NCBI GenBank assembly: GCA_963802795.1
Contig: CAWDJV010000003.1
Coordinates: forward strand, 124,001-188,000
Reading direction: 5' to 3'
DNA from: JAIBJN01 sp963802795
GTDB taxonomy: Bacteria > Actinomycetota > Thermoleophilia > Gaiellales > Gaiellaceae
DNA: 64,000 nucleotides
The stretch's first letter is position 1, and every line of letters begins with the position of its first letter. The position numbers and the translations under genes are program-made. Below, piece after piece: positions 8,883 through 18,241 of this stretch. The notes below the pieces were generated by a model that saw only the letters and a list, made by a program, of their open reading frames with translations, was not told the DNA's origin and made no database searches.

Positions 8883-10553
8883 CTAGAGCCGGCCGGAGCG
8901 CAGGACGCCCCACACCAGCCAGATGCTCAGGATGGTCGAGAGGAAGAGGCCGATCGCGGCGAGCAGGGGAATCCCCAGCAGCATCGGGCCACGATCGACC
9001 GTCGCGGCGAGGATGCCTGACGTCGCCGCACCGCCGACGGCGACCATGGCGATGCCGATGCGGTTGAACGCAGTGTCCATGCGATGGATGAGGCTTTCGA
9101 GGCCCTCGTGCCTGAAACCGACCTCGATCTGCCCGTCCCGCACCTCCTGGAGGACGTCGTGCACCTGGTAGGGCAGCTCGAGCATCATGCCGGCGTAGTT
9201 GCGGACCTCGCTCTGCATCCGGAAGGCGACCCGTTGGGGCGTGAAGCGCTCGATCATCAGCTCGCGCGCGTACGGCTTCGCGACCTCGAAGACGTTGAAC
9301 TCCGGGTAGAGCTCGGCGCCCACCGACCCGAGCGTGGCGATCGCGCGGTCGAGGACGACGAACCGCGTCGGGAGCGTCAGGTGCATGCGGTAGATGAGCG
9401 TGAAGGCCTCGCGGATCACCTGGACCGGGTCGATCTCCGCGAGGCTGGCGCCGTAGTAGCGTTCGAAGATCGCCCGTAGCTCGGCGACGAAGTCATCCTC
9501 CCGGTCCTTCGGGTAGCGAACGCCGAGCGCGGCGAGACGGCGCGGAATCGCCTCGACGTTCTGGTTCACGACGTCGATGAAGAGCCCGGTCAGCTTGGAC
9601 GAGTCGTCCGGAGCGAGCTGGCCGGCGGTCCCGAAGTCGACGAGGCCGATCTGGTCGCTCTGGGGCAGGACGAGGATGTTCGCCGGGTGCGGGTCGCCGT
9701 GGAAGAACCCGTGCCGGAAGATCATCGCCATCCAGGCCTCCGCGATCCGGTACGCGAGCCGCCGCCGCTCCTCCATCGTGTAGGAGCCGAGGACGAGGTC
9801 TCCGACCTGGATACCTTCGAGGCGCTCCAGCGTTAGCACGCGGGCCCGCGAGTAGGTCCAGAAGACGCGCGGGACGCGAACGTGCGGCTCGCCGGCGAAG
9901 TTCTTGTGGAACTGCTCCGCGTTCCGCGCCTCGATTCTGTAGTCGAGCTCCTGCCTGATCGAGCGCGCGAACTCGTCGACGACGGCGACGGTGTCGATGA
10001 ACTCGAGGGCGCGCACGCGCTCGCGCGCGAGGCGGGCGAGCTGGTACATGAGCTCGAGGTCGGCCTCGATCTGCCGGGGGGCGTTCGGCCGCTGGACCTT
10101 GACGACCACCTGGCGGCCGTTGGGGAGCACCGCCGCGTGCACCTGACCGATCGACGCCGCGGCGATGGGCGTCTCGTCGAACTCGAGGAAGAGCTGCTCG
10201 ACCGTCAGCTCCAGCTCCTCCTTGATGACCTCCCGCGCCTGCTCGGAGGGGAAGGGGCTGACCGAGTCCTGAAGCGCCTTCAGCTCGAAGACGACGTCGG
10301 GCGGGACGATGTCCGGCCGGGTCGAGAGCAGCTGCCCGAACTTGACGAAGGTCGGCCCGAGCTCGTCGAGCATCTCGCGGAGACGCTGGCCGCGCGGCGA
10401 GCCCTCCTCCGGAGCCTCGACCTCACGCCCCAGCCGGGAGCGGACGGCGCCCCGGCCGCGCGTCTCGAACAGGTAGCCGAACCCGTGCTTGGCAGCGACC
10501 TGGGCGATCTCGGAGATCCGCCCGAGCTGCCTCACCGCGGGCCTGGCGCTCAT
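8883..10553 (-). CDS. ubiB: ABC1/UbiB (AarF) family atypical kinase
   Basis: 556 aa, normal for the family. It has the family-specific KxGQ motif (FVKFGQLLSTRPDIVP), the alanine-rich loop AAASIGQVHAA, the VVKVQRPN lysine, HGDPHPANILV and the DFG-like VDFGTAG. Two hydrophobic C-terminal segments (about 495-550) anchor it in the membrane. In proteobacteria UbiB supports ubiquinone synthesis; in actinobacteria the substrate is unknown and a role in isoprenoid-lipid handling is inferred. It begins two bases after the phasin-like gene ends, so it is probably the last gene of the yajC-secDF run. Confidence 0.9.
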   Translation of the reverse strand: MSARPAVRQLGRISEIAQVAAKHGFGYLFETRGRGAVRSRLGREVEAPEEGSPRGQRLREMLDELGPTFVKFGQLLSTRPDIVPPDVVFELKALQDSVSPFPSEQAREVIKEELELTVEQLFLEFDETPIAAASIGQVHAAVLPNGRQVVVKVQRPNAPRQIEADLELMYQLARLARERVRALEFIDTVAVVDEFARSIRQELDYRIEARNAEQFHKNFAGEPHVRVPRVFWTYSRARVLTLERLEGIQVGDLVLGSYTMEERRRLAYRIAEAWMAMIFRHGFFHGDPHPANILVLPQSDQIGLVDFGTAGQLAPDDSSKLTGLFIDVVNQNVEAIPRRLAALGVRYPKDREDDFVAELRAIFERYYGASLAEIDPVQVIREAFTLIYRMHLTLPTRFVVLDRAIATLGSVGAELYPEFNVFEVAKPYARELMIERFTPQRVAFRMQSEVRNYAGMMLELPYQVHDVLQEVRDGQIEVGFRHEGLESLIHRMDTAFNRIGIAMVAVGGAATSGILAATVDRGPMLLGIPLLAAIGLFLSTILSIWLVWGVLRSGRL

Positions 10554-10554
10554 T

Positions 10555-10896
10555 TCATTCCTTCTCGATCAGCCTCAGGCGGTGCTCGAGCTGGGCCAGA
10601 CGGAGCTCGAGCTCCTCGTATTCGCGGCGTGTGACGAGGCCGACCTCCCGGAAGACGCCCGACAGCGTCGAGCCCGCGCGCTCGCCGACGCGCCCGGCCT
10701 CACCTCGCCACCGGCCGACGATCTCGTCCACGACCTCGTGCGCCTCCTCGCGGCTTACCTTGCCGCGGCTGACCAGCTCGTCGACGAGCTCCTCCGTCCG
10801 CTCCTTCGTCAGCGCGACGACGCCGACGCCCGCGAGGAAGAGATCCTCCGCGGTCGCCCGCAGCGAGCGGTCGGAGTCGCTATCTGGCTCTGCCAT
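10555..10896 (-). CDS. Phasin-like / polyhydroxyalkanoate-regulator-type coiled-coil protein
   Basis: 113 aa from ATG 10896 (MAEPDSDSDRS); a longer frame to 10983 lies inside secDF and is unlikely. LFLAGVGVVALTKERTEELV and RGKVSREEAHEVVDEIVGRW are typical of the COG3937 phasin-like family, helical proteins that coat storage granules or act as regulators. The C-terminal half (TRREYEELELRLAQLEHRLR) is a coiled coil. It overlaps the end of secDF by 17 bases and is followed two bases later by ubiB; in such small neighbours of ubiB a direct storage role is not proven. Confidence 0.7.
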   Translation of the reverse strand: MAEPDSDSDRSLRATAEDLFLAGVGVVALTKERTEELVDELVSRGKVSREEAHEVVDEIVGRWRGEAGRVGERAGSTLSGVFREVGLVTRREYEELELRLAQLEHRLRLIEKE

Positions 10897-13643
10897 GCGG
10901 TCTCGCACGCCTCCGCTTCTGGCGAGCCTCGCGCCGTGCCGCCGCGGTCGCCGCACCGGCGGCGGGAGCGGCTTGCGACGCAACCGGCTCCTCGGCGGCG
11001 GCCGGCTCCTCGGCCGGGGCCTCCTCCTCGTCCTCCGCAGGGCGGCCGTCCGCCTGGTCGCCGACCGTGTCGAGCTTCTCCTGGAGCCCGGCGTCCTTCC
11101 GGCGCGCGTACTCCGGCTCGCGCTCCTTGAGGACGGCCAGGAACGGCGTCGCGATGAAGACCGTCGAGAAGGCGCCGGAGCCGATGCCGATCAGGAGCGC
11201 GAGCGCGAACGACTGCAGCGTCTCCCCCCCGAACAGGATCAGGGAGGTGATGGGCAGGAGGGTGATGAAGCTCGTAGCGAGCGAGCGCCGGATCGTCTCC
11301 CAGAGCGACTGGTTGGCGATCGCGGCGAAGCTCGACTTGCGCATGAGCGGGATGTTCTCGCGCACGCGGTCGAAGATGATGATCGTGTCGTACATCGAGT
11401 AGCCGAGGATGGTGAGGATGGCGGCCACGGTCGCGGCCGTCACCTCCCAGCCGACGAGCGCGTACACGCCCATCGCGACCGTCACGTCGTAGAAGAGCGC
11501 CCTGAAGATCGGGAGCGCGAAGACGAACTCGAAGCGGATCGTCACGTAGATGACGATCAGGAGCAGCGAGACGACGATCGCGAGGATCGCTCCGCGGAGG
11601 ATCTGCTCGCTGAAGCTTCCGGAGACGCTGCGAACGCCGATCGCCTCCGCGTCGAGGTCCCTCTGGAGGGCGGCGGTGAGCTCCGTCTGCTCCGCCCCGG
11701 TGAGCGTCTCCGTCTTGATCTGGAACTGCTCGTACCCTCCGTCGGTCTCGGGGCCGCGGCCCTGGATGACCGCGTCCGCGAGGCCGACGTCGGCAGCTTC
11801 CTGGCGCACCGCGTCGACGCTGACCGGCTCGGGCGTCTCGAAGGAGACCTGCGTCCCGCCCTCGAAGTCGATCCCGAGGTTCAGGCCCTTGATGGCGATG
11901 GCCGCCACCGAGATGACAAGCAGAGCCGTCGCGATCGAGAACCAGATCCGCCGCTTGCCGACGAAGTCGATCTTCTGCCAGTCGGGGATCTTCTGCGCGC
12001 TCGCGCCCATGAATTTCGGGTTGTCGAACCAGCGGAAGCGGCCGAGGACGCCGAGGAGCGCGCGCGTGGCGAGCACCGCCGTCAGCATCGAGATCAGCGT
12101 CCCCAGCAGGAGCATCAGCGCGAACCCGCGCACGCCGCCGGTGGCCACCGCGAAGAGGACGAAGGCGGTGATCATCGTGACGACGTTCGCGTCGACGATG
12201 GTGGCGAAGCCCTTGCGGTAGCCCGTGGCGATCGCGGCCCGCACCGATTTCCCCGCGCGCACCTCCTCCTTGATGCGCTCGAAGATGACGATGTTCGCGT
12301 CGGCCGCGACGCCGATGGTGAGGATGATGCCGGCGATCCCCGGCAGGGTCATCGTCACGTTGAAGAGGAGGATGGCGCCGTAGAGGAAGACCCCGTAGAC
12401 GGCGAGCCCGATGATGGCGACGACGCCGAGGAAGCGGTAGGCGACGAGCAGGAAGAACGCGACCGCGAGGAGGCCGCCGATGCCGGCCACGAGCGCCTCG
12501 TTGAGCGAGTCCTGGCCGAGCGTCGCGGAGATCTGCGTCCGTTCGACCTGGACGAACTCGACCGGGAGCGCGCCGGTCTGGAGGACGAGCGCGAGGTCTT
12601 TCGCCTCGTCGACGGTGAAGTCGCCCGTGATCTGGGCGTTGCCGCCCGCGATCCCGTCCGCGAGCTGCGGGTCGGTGAAGTCGATGATCGGGAAGGAGCG
12701 GATCTCGTTGTCGAGGACGATCGCGAAGCTCTGCGCGAAGGCACGCGCGTCGTCGCCGCGGCCGCTGATCCCGTTCTGGGCTGCCAGCAGGGCGCCGCGC
12801 TGGGAGAGCGTCCGCGTGATGTCGTGGAACTTGTCGCCGCCGTCGTCGGTGAAGTCGAGGAGGACGTTCGGCCTGCCGTTCTGGTCGAAGTCCTGCCGCG
12901 TCCCGCCCGCGTCGAGGTCTTCGCCGGTCACCTCCGGGACCGGATTCTCCTCGGCGTTGGGCTCGTACTTGTAGAGGTAGTAGTTCGTGACCGCCGGGTT
13001 GCCGCCGCCGGGGCACTGGTCTGCGGTCGGCGGGCCGCAGGTGAGCACCGTCTTGTCGCTCGGGACGACGTAGTACTCGGCTCCCTCGGGCACCTCGCCC
13101 TCGAGCTCCCGGGTGAGCTCTTCCTTCGTCGGCGCGGGGCCTGCGAGCCGGGACTTCGTATTCGGAGTACAGGTACCACTCCCGCGCGTCGACGCCCTCG
13201 GGGAGGTCGTCCTCGGCGGTGAGGAGCGGCAGGAGCGTCGGGCTGGGGAGCGGCTGGCCCGTCGGGTCGTCCGGGTTCTGCGAGAGCGGGTCGACGTCGC
13301 CCTGCAGGTCGTAGAACTCGAGCTGGGCGGTCTGGCCGATGATGTCGGCCGCGCGCTCCTGGTCGAAGACTCCCGCGAGGTCGACGACGATCTGGTTCGA
13401 GCCCTGCTTGCGGATCTCGGGCTCCGAGACGCCGATCTTGTCGACGCGGTCGCGGATGATCTCCACGGAGCGGTCGAGATCCTCCTCGGTGAGCTCCTGA
13501 CCTGCCTCCGGGCGCGCCTCGAGGACGACCTCGAGCCCGCCCTGCAGGTCGAGCCCCAGGGTCACGTCGCGGAAGTAGCCGAGCGTGGCGACGCCCGCGA
13601 TCCCGCCGAAGAGGACGAGCAGGATGAGGAGGTAACGACGCAC
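10880..13643 (-). CDS. secDF: Fused SecD-SecF protein-export protein (one frameshift)
   Basis: Membrane subunits that use the proton gradient to pull proteins through SecYEG. The SecD half begins MRRYLLILLVLFGGIAGVA (first membrane helix), then LGLDLQGGLEVVLEA, VDKIGVSEPEI and the P1 head. A single-base break near 13135-13150 separates YLYSEYEV from GPAPTKEELTRELEGEVP. The rest is one frame: GADANIVIFERIKEE-type motif of SecD (VAADANIVIFERIKEEVR), then SecF from about 11960 (LNLGIDFEGGT, SMYDTIIIFDRVREN). About 920 aa in total. After SecF there is an acidic/Ala tail (EDEEEAPAEEPAAAEEP) ending in a basic stretch. Most actinobacteria have separate secD and secF, so fusion is notable. Follows yajC by 15 bases. 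Confidence 0.9.
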
Positions 13644-13658
13644 TGGCTCGATCGGCGC

Positions 13659-14027
13659 CTAGCGGCGGGCCTGCTCCTCCGCCACCGGCTCGACGTCGTC
13701 CATCGACGCCGGCTCGGGCGCATCCATCGGCTCGGGCGCGTCCTCGGGCTCGCCGGCCATCGCGGCGGACTCCTCCGCGGTCACCTTGCTGGCGATTGCG
13801 CGCCGGGAGACCGCAATCCGGACGTCGGCGTCGATCTCGAGCTGGACGCGCTCGTCGTCGAAGTCCGTGACCTCTCCGTAGATTCCTCCCATCGTGATTA
13901 CCTCGTCACCGACGGCGAGGTTCTGGAGCATCTCCTGGTGACGCTTGGCCTGCTGCCGCTGCGGACGGATCAGCAGCAGGTAGAGGAAGACGAGCATCAC
14001 GAGGAAGAGGATGAAGATCGGGTCCAC
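13659..14027 (-). CDS. yajC: Preprotein translocase subunit YajC
   Basis: 122 aa. One membrane helix at residues 4-20 followed by the hallmark LIRPQRQQAKRHQEMLQNL and GDEVITMGGIYGEV. YajC joins SecDF in the holotranslocon. The tail after residue 85 is acidic and Pro/Ala-rich (EPEDAPEPMDAPEP) and probably disordered, longer than in Escherichia coli. First gene of the yajC-secDF-phasin-ubiB run. Confidence 0.93.
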   Translation of the reverse strand: MDPIFILFLVMLVFLYLLLIRPQRQQAKRHQEMLQNLAVGDEVITMGGIYGEVTDFDDERVQLEIDADVRIAVSRRAIASKVTAEESAAMAGEPEDAPEPMDAPEPASMDDVEPVAEEQARR

Positions 14028-14143
14028 GCGTTGAGCCTCCTAGCCGGATGTCTCGGCCGCCTCGGGACGCGTGCGCTGGGCGTCCGCGAGGAAGTGGGAA
14101 TCGCACATTGTGCCGGACAAAAGTATCAGGCCAGGAGCCGCGG

Positions 14144-15298
14144 TCAGGCCGGAAAGAGTCCCCCGGACGAGGGATCTGCGAGCCGTGCGAGCGCCTCGGC
14201 CTTGAAGGAGGCGAGCTCACCGCGCTCGATCGCCGCACGGGCGCCGGCCGCCAGGTCGAGAAGAAAGCGGACGTTGTGCTCGGAGAGGAGCACGAGGCCG
14301 AGGAGCTCCTGCTGGTTGACGAGGTGGCGGAGGTACGCCCGCGAGAACCTCGTGCACGCCCGGCAGGGACACCCCTCCATGAGCGGAGCGGGGTCGCGCG
14401 CGAATCTGGCGTTCCGGAGGTTGAGGCGGCCCTCCCACGTGAGCGCCGAGCCCGTGCGGCCGAGGCGGGTGGGGAGCACACAGTCGAACATGTCGACCCC
14501 GCGCTCGACCACCTCGAGGATCCCAGCGGGGTCGCCGATCCCCATGAAGTACCGCGGCTTCTCGGCAGGAAGCAACGGCGTGGCCCACGCGACCGTGTCG
14601 AGCATGAGCTCGCGGTCCTCGCCCACGCTCAGCCCGCCGAGCGCATGGCCGTCGAAGCCGAGTGCCGCGATCTCGGACATGGAGCGCCGCCGCAGCTCGG
14701 GGTCGGTGCCGCCCTGCGCAATGCCGAAGACGAGCTGGCCGTCGGCGCGGGGAGCCGCGAGCTGCCGCTCCGCCCAGCGCGTCGTGCGGAGGGCAGCCAC
14801 CTCGAGCTCGGAGCGATCGGCGTCCGCCGGAAGGCAGATGTCGAGGCACATGGCAATGTCCGACGCCAGCCCTCGCTGGATTTCCGCCGCGAGCTCCGGG
14901 GTGAAGCGCGCCGCTTCGCCGTCGTAGACGGAGCGGAAGGTGACGCCCTCGTCGTCCGCACGGAGAATCGTGTCGCGGAGCGAAAAGACCTGGAAGCCGC
15001 CGGAGTCGGTCAGGATCGGCCCGTCCCAGCCCATGAACCGATGAAGGCCTCCGAGGTCGGCGACGACCTCGGAGCCGGGCCGGAAGTGCAGGTGGTAAGT
15101 GTTCCCGAGGAGGATCGTCGTCCCGAGCTCGCGCAGCCGCTCCGGATCGAGGCCTTTGACGGTGCCCTTCGTCCCGACCGGCATGAAGGCGGGCGTCGGG
15201 ACGTCACCGTGCGCCGTCCGCAGCACCCCCGCGCGCGCCGCCCCGTCCGCGGCGGTGACCGCGAAGCTCACGTTGCACTCCTGCGCTCGAGTCCGCAC
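14144..15298 (-). CDS. tgt: tRNA-guanine(34) transglycosylase
   Basis: Exchanges G34 for preQ1 in GUN tRNAs, the entry step of queuosine into tRNA. Signatures: DSGGFQVFSL, FGIAQGG, GGLSVGE, the nucleophile in MFDCVLPTR, and the zinc site GCPCRACTRFSRAYLRHL. I prefer GTG 15298 (VRTRAQECNVSFAVTAADG, 384 aa). The longest frame starts at ATG 15406, but its extra 36 residues do not resemble Tgt and overlap queA. Lies 88 bases behind queA, in the usual queA-tgt order. Confidence 0.95.
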   Translation of the reverse strand: MRTRAQECNVSFAVTAADGAARAGVLRTAHGDVPTPAFMPVGTKGTVKGLDPERLRELGTTILLGNTYHLHFRPGSEVVADLGGLHRFMGWDGPILTDSGGFQVFSLRDTILRADDEGVTFRSVYDGEAARFTPELAAEIQRGLASDIAMCLDICLPADADRSELEVAALRTTRWAERQLAAPRADGQLVFGIAQGGTDPELRRRSMSEIAALGFDGHALGGLSVGEDRELMLDTVAWATPLLPAEKPRYFMGIGDPAGILEVVERGVDMFDCVLPTRLGRTGSALTWEGRLNLRNARFARDPAPLMEGCPCRACTRFSRAYLRHLVNQQELLGLVLLSEHNVRFLLDLAAGARAAIERGELASFKAEALARLADPSSGGLFPA

Positions 15299-15386
15299 GG
15301 TCCGCGCGCCACTCGCGCGTTCTTCGGCGCTAGCGTTGAAAGCGGGTGGTGGGCCGGGGTGCCCCACAGGCAGACGCGGAAGCTCG

Positions 15387-16328
15387 TCACAGAAGCAGCA
15401 TCGCATCGCCGAAGGAGTAGAAGCGATACCGCTCCTCGACCCCGATTCGGTAGAGCCGGCGCGTCTCCTCGACGCCCGCGAACGCCATCACGAGCGCGAG
15501 CAGCGTCGAGCGCGGCAGGTGAAAGTTGGTGACGAGCGCGTCGACGCGCCGGAACTCGAAGCCGGGCGTGACGAAGAGACCTGTTCGGCCGGCGAGAGGG
15601 GCGCCGCGCGCCAACGCCTCGAGGACGCGCACCGTTGTCGTCCCAACCGCGACGACTACGTCCGCAGCGCGGATCCGCGCCCAGGCGGCCGCCTCGACGT
15701 GGTAGCGCTCGGTGTGGATCTCGTGATCGGCGAGATCGTCGACCGAGAGGGGCCGGAACGTGTCGAGCCCGACGTGGAGCGTGACGCGCTCGACGTCGAG
15801 CCCGGCCAGGAGCTCGGGCGTGAAGTGGAGCCCTGCCGTCGGAGCAGCAGCCGATCCGGCCTCGTCCGCATAGACGGTCTGGTAGCGCTCCGGGTCGGCG
15901 AGCGGCTCGGTGATGTAGGGCGGAAGCGGTGCCTCGCCCGCCGGCTCGCCCTCGAGCGCCACCAGCCAGCGGCCGCCCTCGAGATGCTCGACGAGCTCGA
16001 CCGGGCCCAGCCGCATCCCCGGGCGCAGGCGGCGGGTCGGACGGGCGAGCGCTTCCCAGAGGCCGTCCTCGACCGGCTCGAGCAGCAGGACCTCGGCCTC
16101 GCCCCCGGTCGGACGCCGTGCACGCACCCGCGCAGGGACGACGCGTGTGTCGTTGACGACGACGAGCGCCTCCGCCGGCAGCTCGTTCGGCAGATCGCGG
16201 AAACGGCCGTGCGTGACGGAGCCGCTCGCGCGCTCGTAGACGAGGAGACGCGAGTCGTCGCGGCGGGCGAGAGGCCGCTGGGCGATCAGCTCGGGCGGCA
16301 GGTCGTAGTCGAGCTCGGCCGTTCTCAT
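15387..16328 (-). CDS. queA: S-adenosylmethionine:tRNA ribosyltransferase-isomerase
   Basis: Adds the cyclopentane-epoxide ring from AdoMet to preQ1-tRNA, giving epoxyqueuosine. 313 aa from MRTAELDYDLPPELIAQRPL; five extra residues are possible from 16343. Typical motifs: RLLVYER, VVNDTRVVPARVR, PLPPYI, ERYQTVYA, GSAAAPTAGLHFT, LHVGLDTFRP and the terminal FHLPRSTLLALVMAFAG with YRFYSFGDAMLL. The final enzyme of the pathway, queG, is at 29.6-30.6 kb in this window. Confidence 0.95.
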   Translation of the reverse strand: MRTAELDYDLPPELIAQRPLARRDDSRLLVYERASGSVTHGRFRDLPNELPAEALVVVNDTRVVPARVRARRPTGGEAEVLLLEPVEDGLWEALARPTRRLRPGMRLGPVELVEHLEGGRWLVALEGEPAGEAPLPPYITEPLADPERYQTVYADEAGSAAAPTAGLHFTPELLAGLDVERVTLHVGLDTFRPLSVDDLADHEIHTERYHVEAAAWARIRAADVVVAVGTTTVRVLEALARGAPLAGRTGLFVTPGFEFRRVDALVTNFHLPRSTLLALVMAFAGVEETRRLYRIGVEERYRFYSFGDAMLLL

Positions 16329-16346
16329 GCGGTCCGACGCCAAGAG

Positions 16347-16352
16347 TAGAGT
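16347..16352 (+). promoter_or_regulatory. -10 element TAGAGT eight bases before ATG 16361
   Basis: TANNNT box so close to the start codon that the transcript would begin at or next to the ATG. One of several such cases in this window. Confidence 0.4.
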
Positions 16353-16360
16353 CCGCGCCC

Positions 16361-16822
16361 ATGAATCGGGAGGCGCTCGAGCGGGCTCAGGCGAGGCTGT
16401 CGGAGGCGCGAGAGGAGCGTCCGGCCCGGGCCGACCTCGAGGCCGCCCTCGAGCGCGCGGAGGTGGCGCTCGAATCGCTGGCCCAGACCGCGGTCGAGCT
16501 CGAGAGCGTCGTCCCCGAGCGACTGGGCGCGGCCGTCGAGGAGGGAATGCGCGCCGAAGTCCTCCCCGTCGCGCGCCACATCGCGGAGGTGCGCGGGCTC
16601 ACCGGCCACGTCGTTCGCAGGCTCGAGCGGCTCCAGGCGGAGATCGCGGCGGAGCGGCGCGAGCGCGTCGACGACCTCGCTCTCGTCGTCGACCTGATCG
16701 GCTCCGGCTGGCGCGGCGTCGAGCGCCGGCTCGATCGCACCGAGCGGATCCTCGACCGCATCGAGCGCTCGCTCGAAGCGCGGCCGGGCGCGGCGCTCTA
16801 CCGGTTCGAGAGCCGGGCGTAG
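16361..16822 (+). CDS. Hypothetical coiled-coil protein
   Basis: 153 aa, almost entirely charged helix: RLSEAREERPARADLEAAL, VALESLAQTAVELESVVPE and VVRRLERLQAEIAAERRERV show leucine/valine heptads with Arg/Glu pairs. No signal peptide or membrane segment. It is divergent from queA (33 bases from queA's start) and convergent with the histidine kinase (9-base gap). The upstream -10 box and clean ends favour a real gene, though high-GC antisense frames can mimic charged coils. Confidence 0.55.
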   Translation: MNREALERAQARLSEAREERPARADLEAALERAEVALESLAQTAVELESVVPERLGAAVEEGMRAEVLPVARHIAEVRGLTGHVVRRLERLQAEIAAERRERVDDLALVVDLIGSGWRGVERRLDRTERILDRIERSLEARPGAALYRFESRA

Positions 16823-16831
16823 GAACCCCAG

Positions 16832-18226
16832 CTAGCGGGCCCGCGCCGTGTGCGGCAGGCGCAGCTCGAACCTCGAGCCCGCGCCCACCACCGAGACGAG
16901 CTCGAGCTCCCCGCCCAGGGCCTGCGCGAGCTCGCGCGAGATTGCGAGGCCGAGGCCGGTCCCACCGCCTTTCTCCGAGACGAAGGCCCGAAAGACGCGC
17001 TCCCGGTCGGCGGGCGCGATGCCCGGCCCGGAGTCGGTGACCGCCACGGAGACAGACCCGTTCTCCTGCTCGAGGGCGAGCGAGATCCTGCCCCCGTCCG
17101 GCGTCCACGAGAACGCGTTCGTGAGCAGGTTGGACACGACCTGGAGCACCCGGTCCCCGTCCGTGAGCAGGACCGGGTCGGCTTCCACGGCGAGCTCGTA
17201 GCGGATGTCGCGCCGCCGGGCTTCCTCGGCGAAGGACCGGTAGCCCTGCTCGACGAGCCGCTTCAGCTCGACCTCCTGCTCGTCGAGCGGGAAGCGATGC
17301 GCCTCGAGCCGAGCCAGGTCGACGAGGTCGCCGACGAGCCGGGCCAGCCGGTCCGCCTCGGCGCGGATGACGGCGAGGGACGCGTCGCGGGCCTCCGCGT
17401 CGTCGGTGAGCCCTTCCCTGAGGGCGTCGACGTGACCGCGGATCGCCGTCAGCGGCGTCCGGAGCTCGTGGGAGACGCGTACGAGGAAGTTCCGCTCGTG
17501 CGCCTCGGCCTCCGCGAGGCTCTCCGTCATCTCGCGGAAGCGATCGGTCAGCTTGGCGATCTCGTCGCCCGAGCGAGACTTCGGAAGCTCGGCGCCGTAC
17601 CGCCGTTGTGCAACCTCGTCGGCAGCCCGCGAGAGCGCGAGAACGGGCCTCGTCAGGCGCCGGCCCAGGTACCAGACGAGGCCGAGCGCGATCGCGAGCC
17701 CTGCCAGGACGGCGAGCCCGAGCCGCCGCGAGAGATCCATCCACCGCTCCTGGAGCTCGGCCCGCGGCTTGGCGACGACGATCGCGCCGAACGTCTCACC
17801 GCCGAGCCGGACCGGATGGGCGGCCGCGAGATAGACACGGCCGGCCCCCGGCGGCTCGAACTCGAACGTCTTCGCGGCCTCACCGCCGAGACCCTCCTGA
17901 TCGAGGATGGCCAGCGGCAGCCTGCGAAGGCCCGACGCCTGGCCGGGGAAGATCTCGACGCCCGAGTAGTAGATTCGCGAGCCGGTCGCGCGCTCGAGCA
18001 CGGGCGGGGCGAATTGCGGCGCCAGGCGGCTCTCGTCGATGCTGGCCGTCGCCTGGAGGGCGTAGAGCTCGGCAAGGCCGCGCGCCTGCCGCTCGAGCTC
18101 CGCGAGCGTCCGCTCGCGTGTGTCCTCCTGGAAGAAGCGGACCGCGACCCCGACGGTGACGAGGCCGGCCACGAGCATGCACGCCAGGAAGAGGGCGGGA
18201 ATCCGGAAGCGCAGGGAGCGGAGCAC
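16832..18226 (-). CDS. Sensor histidine kinase (membrane, HAMP-HisKA-HATPase)
   Basis: 464 aa. First membrane helix at about 10-32, an extracytoplasmic sensor region to about 165, second helix at about 170-188, HAMP linker (RRLTRPVLALSRAADEVAQR), phospho-accepting histidine in VSHELRTPLTAIRGH near residue 250, and the ATPase domain with N box (VVSNLLTNAF), DSGPGIA and GGTGLGLAI. It autophosphorylates and passes phosphate to the regulator encoded 15 bases upstream. The sensor region (ERATGSRIYYSGVEIFPGQA) has no recognised ligand fold. Confidence 0.93.
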   Translation of the reverse strand: MLRSLRFRIPALFLACMLVAGLVTVGVAVRFFQEDTRERTLAELERQARGLAELYALQATASIDESRLAPQFAPPVLERATGSRIYYSGVEIFPGQASGLRRLPLAILDQEGLGGEAAKTFEFEPPGAGRVYLAAAHPVRLGGETFGAIVVAKPRAELQERWMDLSRRLGLAVLAGLAIALGLVWYLGRRLTRPVLALSRAADEVAQRRYGAELPKSRSGDEIAKLTDRFREMTESLAEAEAHERNFLVRVSHELRTPLTAIRGHVDALREGLTDDAEARDASLAVIRAEADRLARLVGDLVDLARLEAHRFPLDEQEVELKRLVEQGYRSFAEEARRRDIRYELAVEADPVLLTDGDRVLQVVSNLLTNAFSWTPDGGRISLALEQENGSVSVAVTDSGPGIAPADRERVFRAFVSEKGGGTGLGLAISRELAQALGGELELVSVVGAGSRFELRLPHTARAR

Positions 18227-18241
18227 GGGGCGCCGCCTCGC

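Noticed and set aside
10631..13222. 863-aa open frame on the plus strand
   Set aside because: Antisense to secDF; Arg/Asp/Glu-rich composition typical of a high-GC shadow frame, with no ribosome site or domain.
14028..14143. Gap between yajC and tgt examined for a tRNA
   Set aside because: No acceptor-stem pairing or T-loop (GGTTCGAATCC-like) found; nothing else recognised there.
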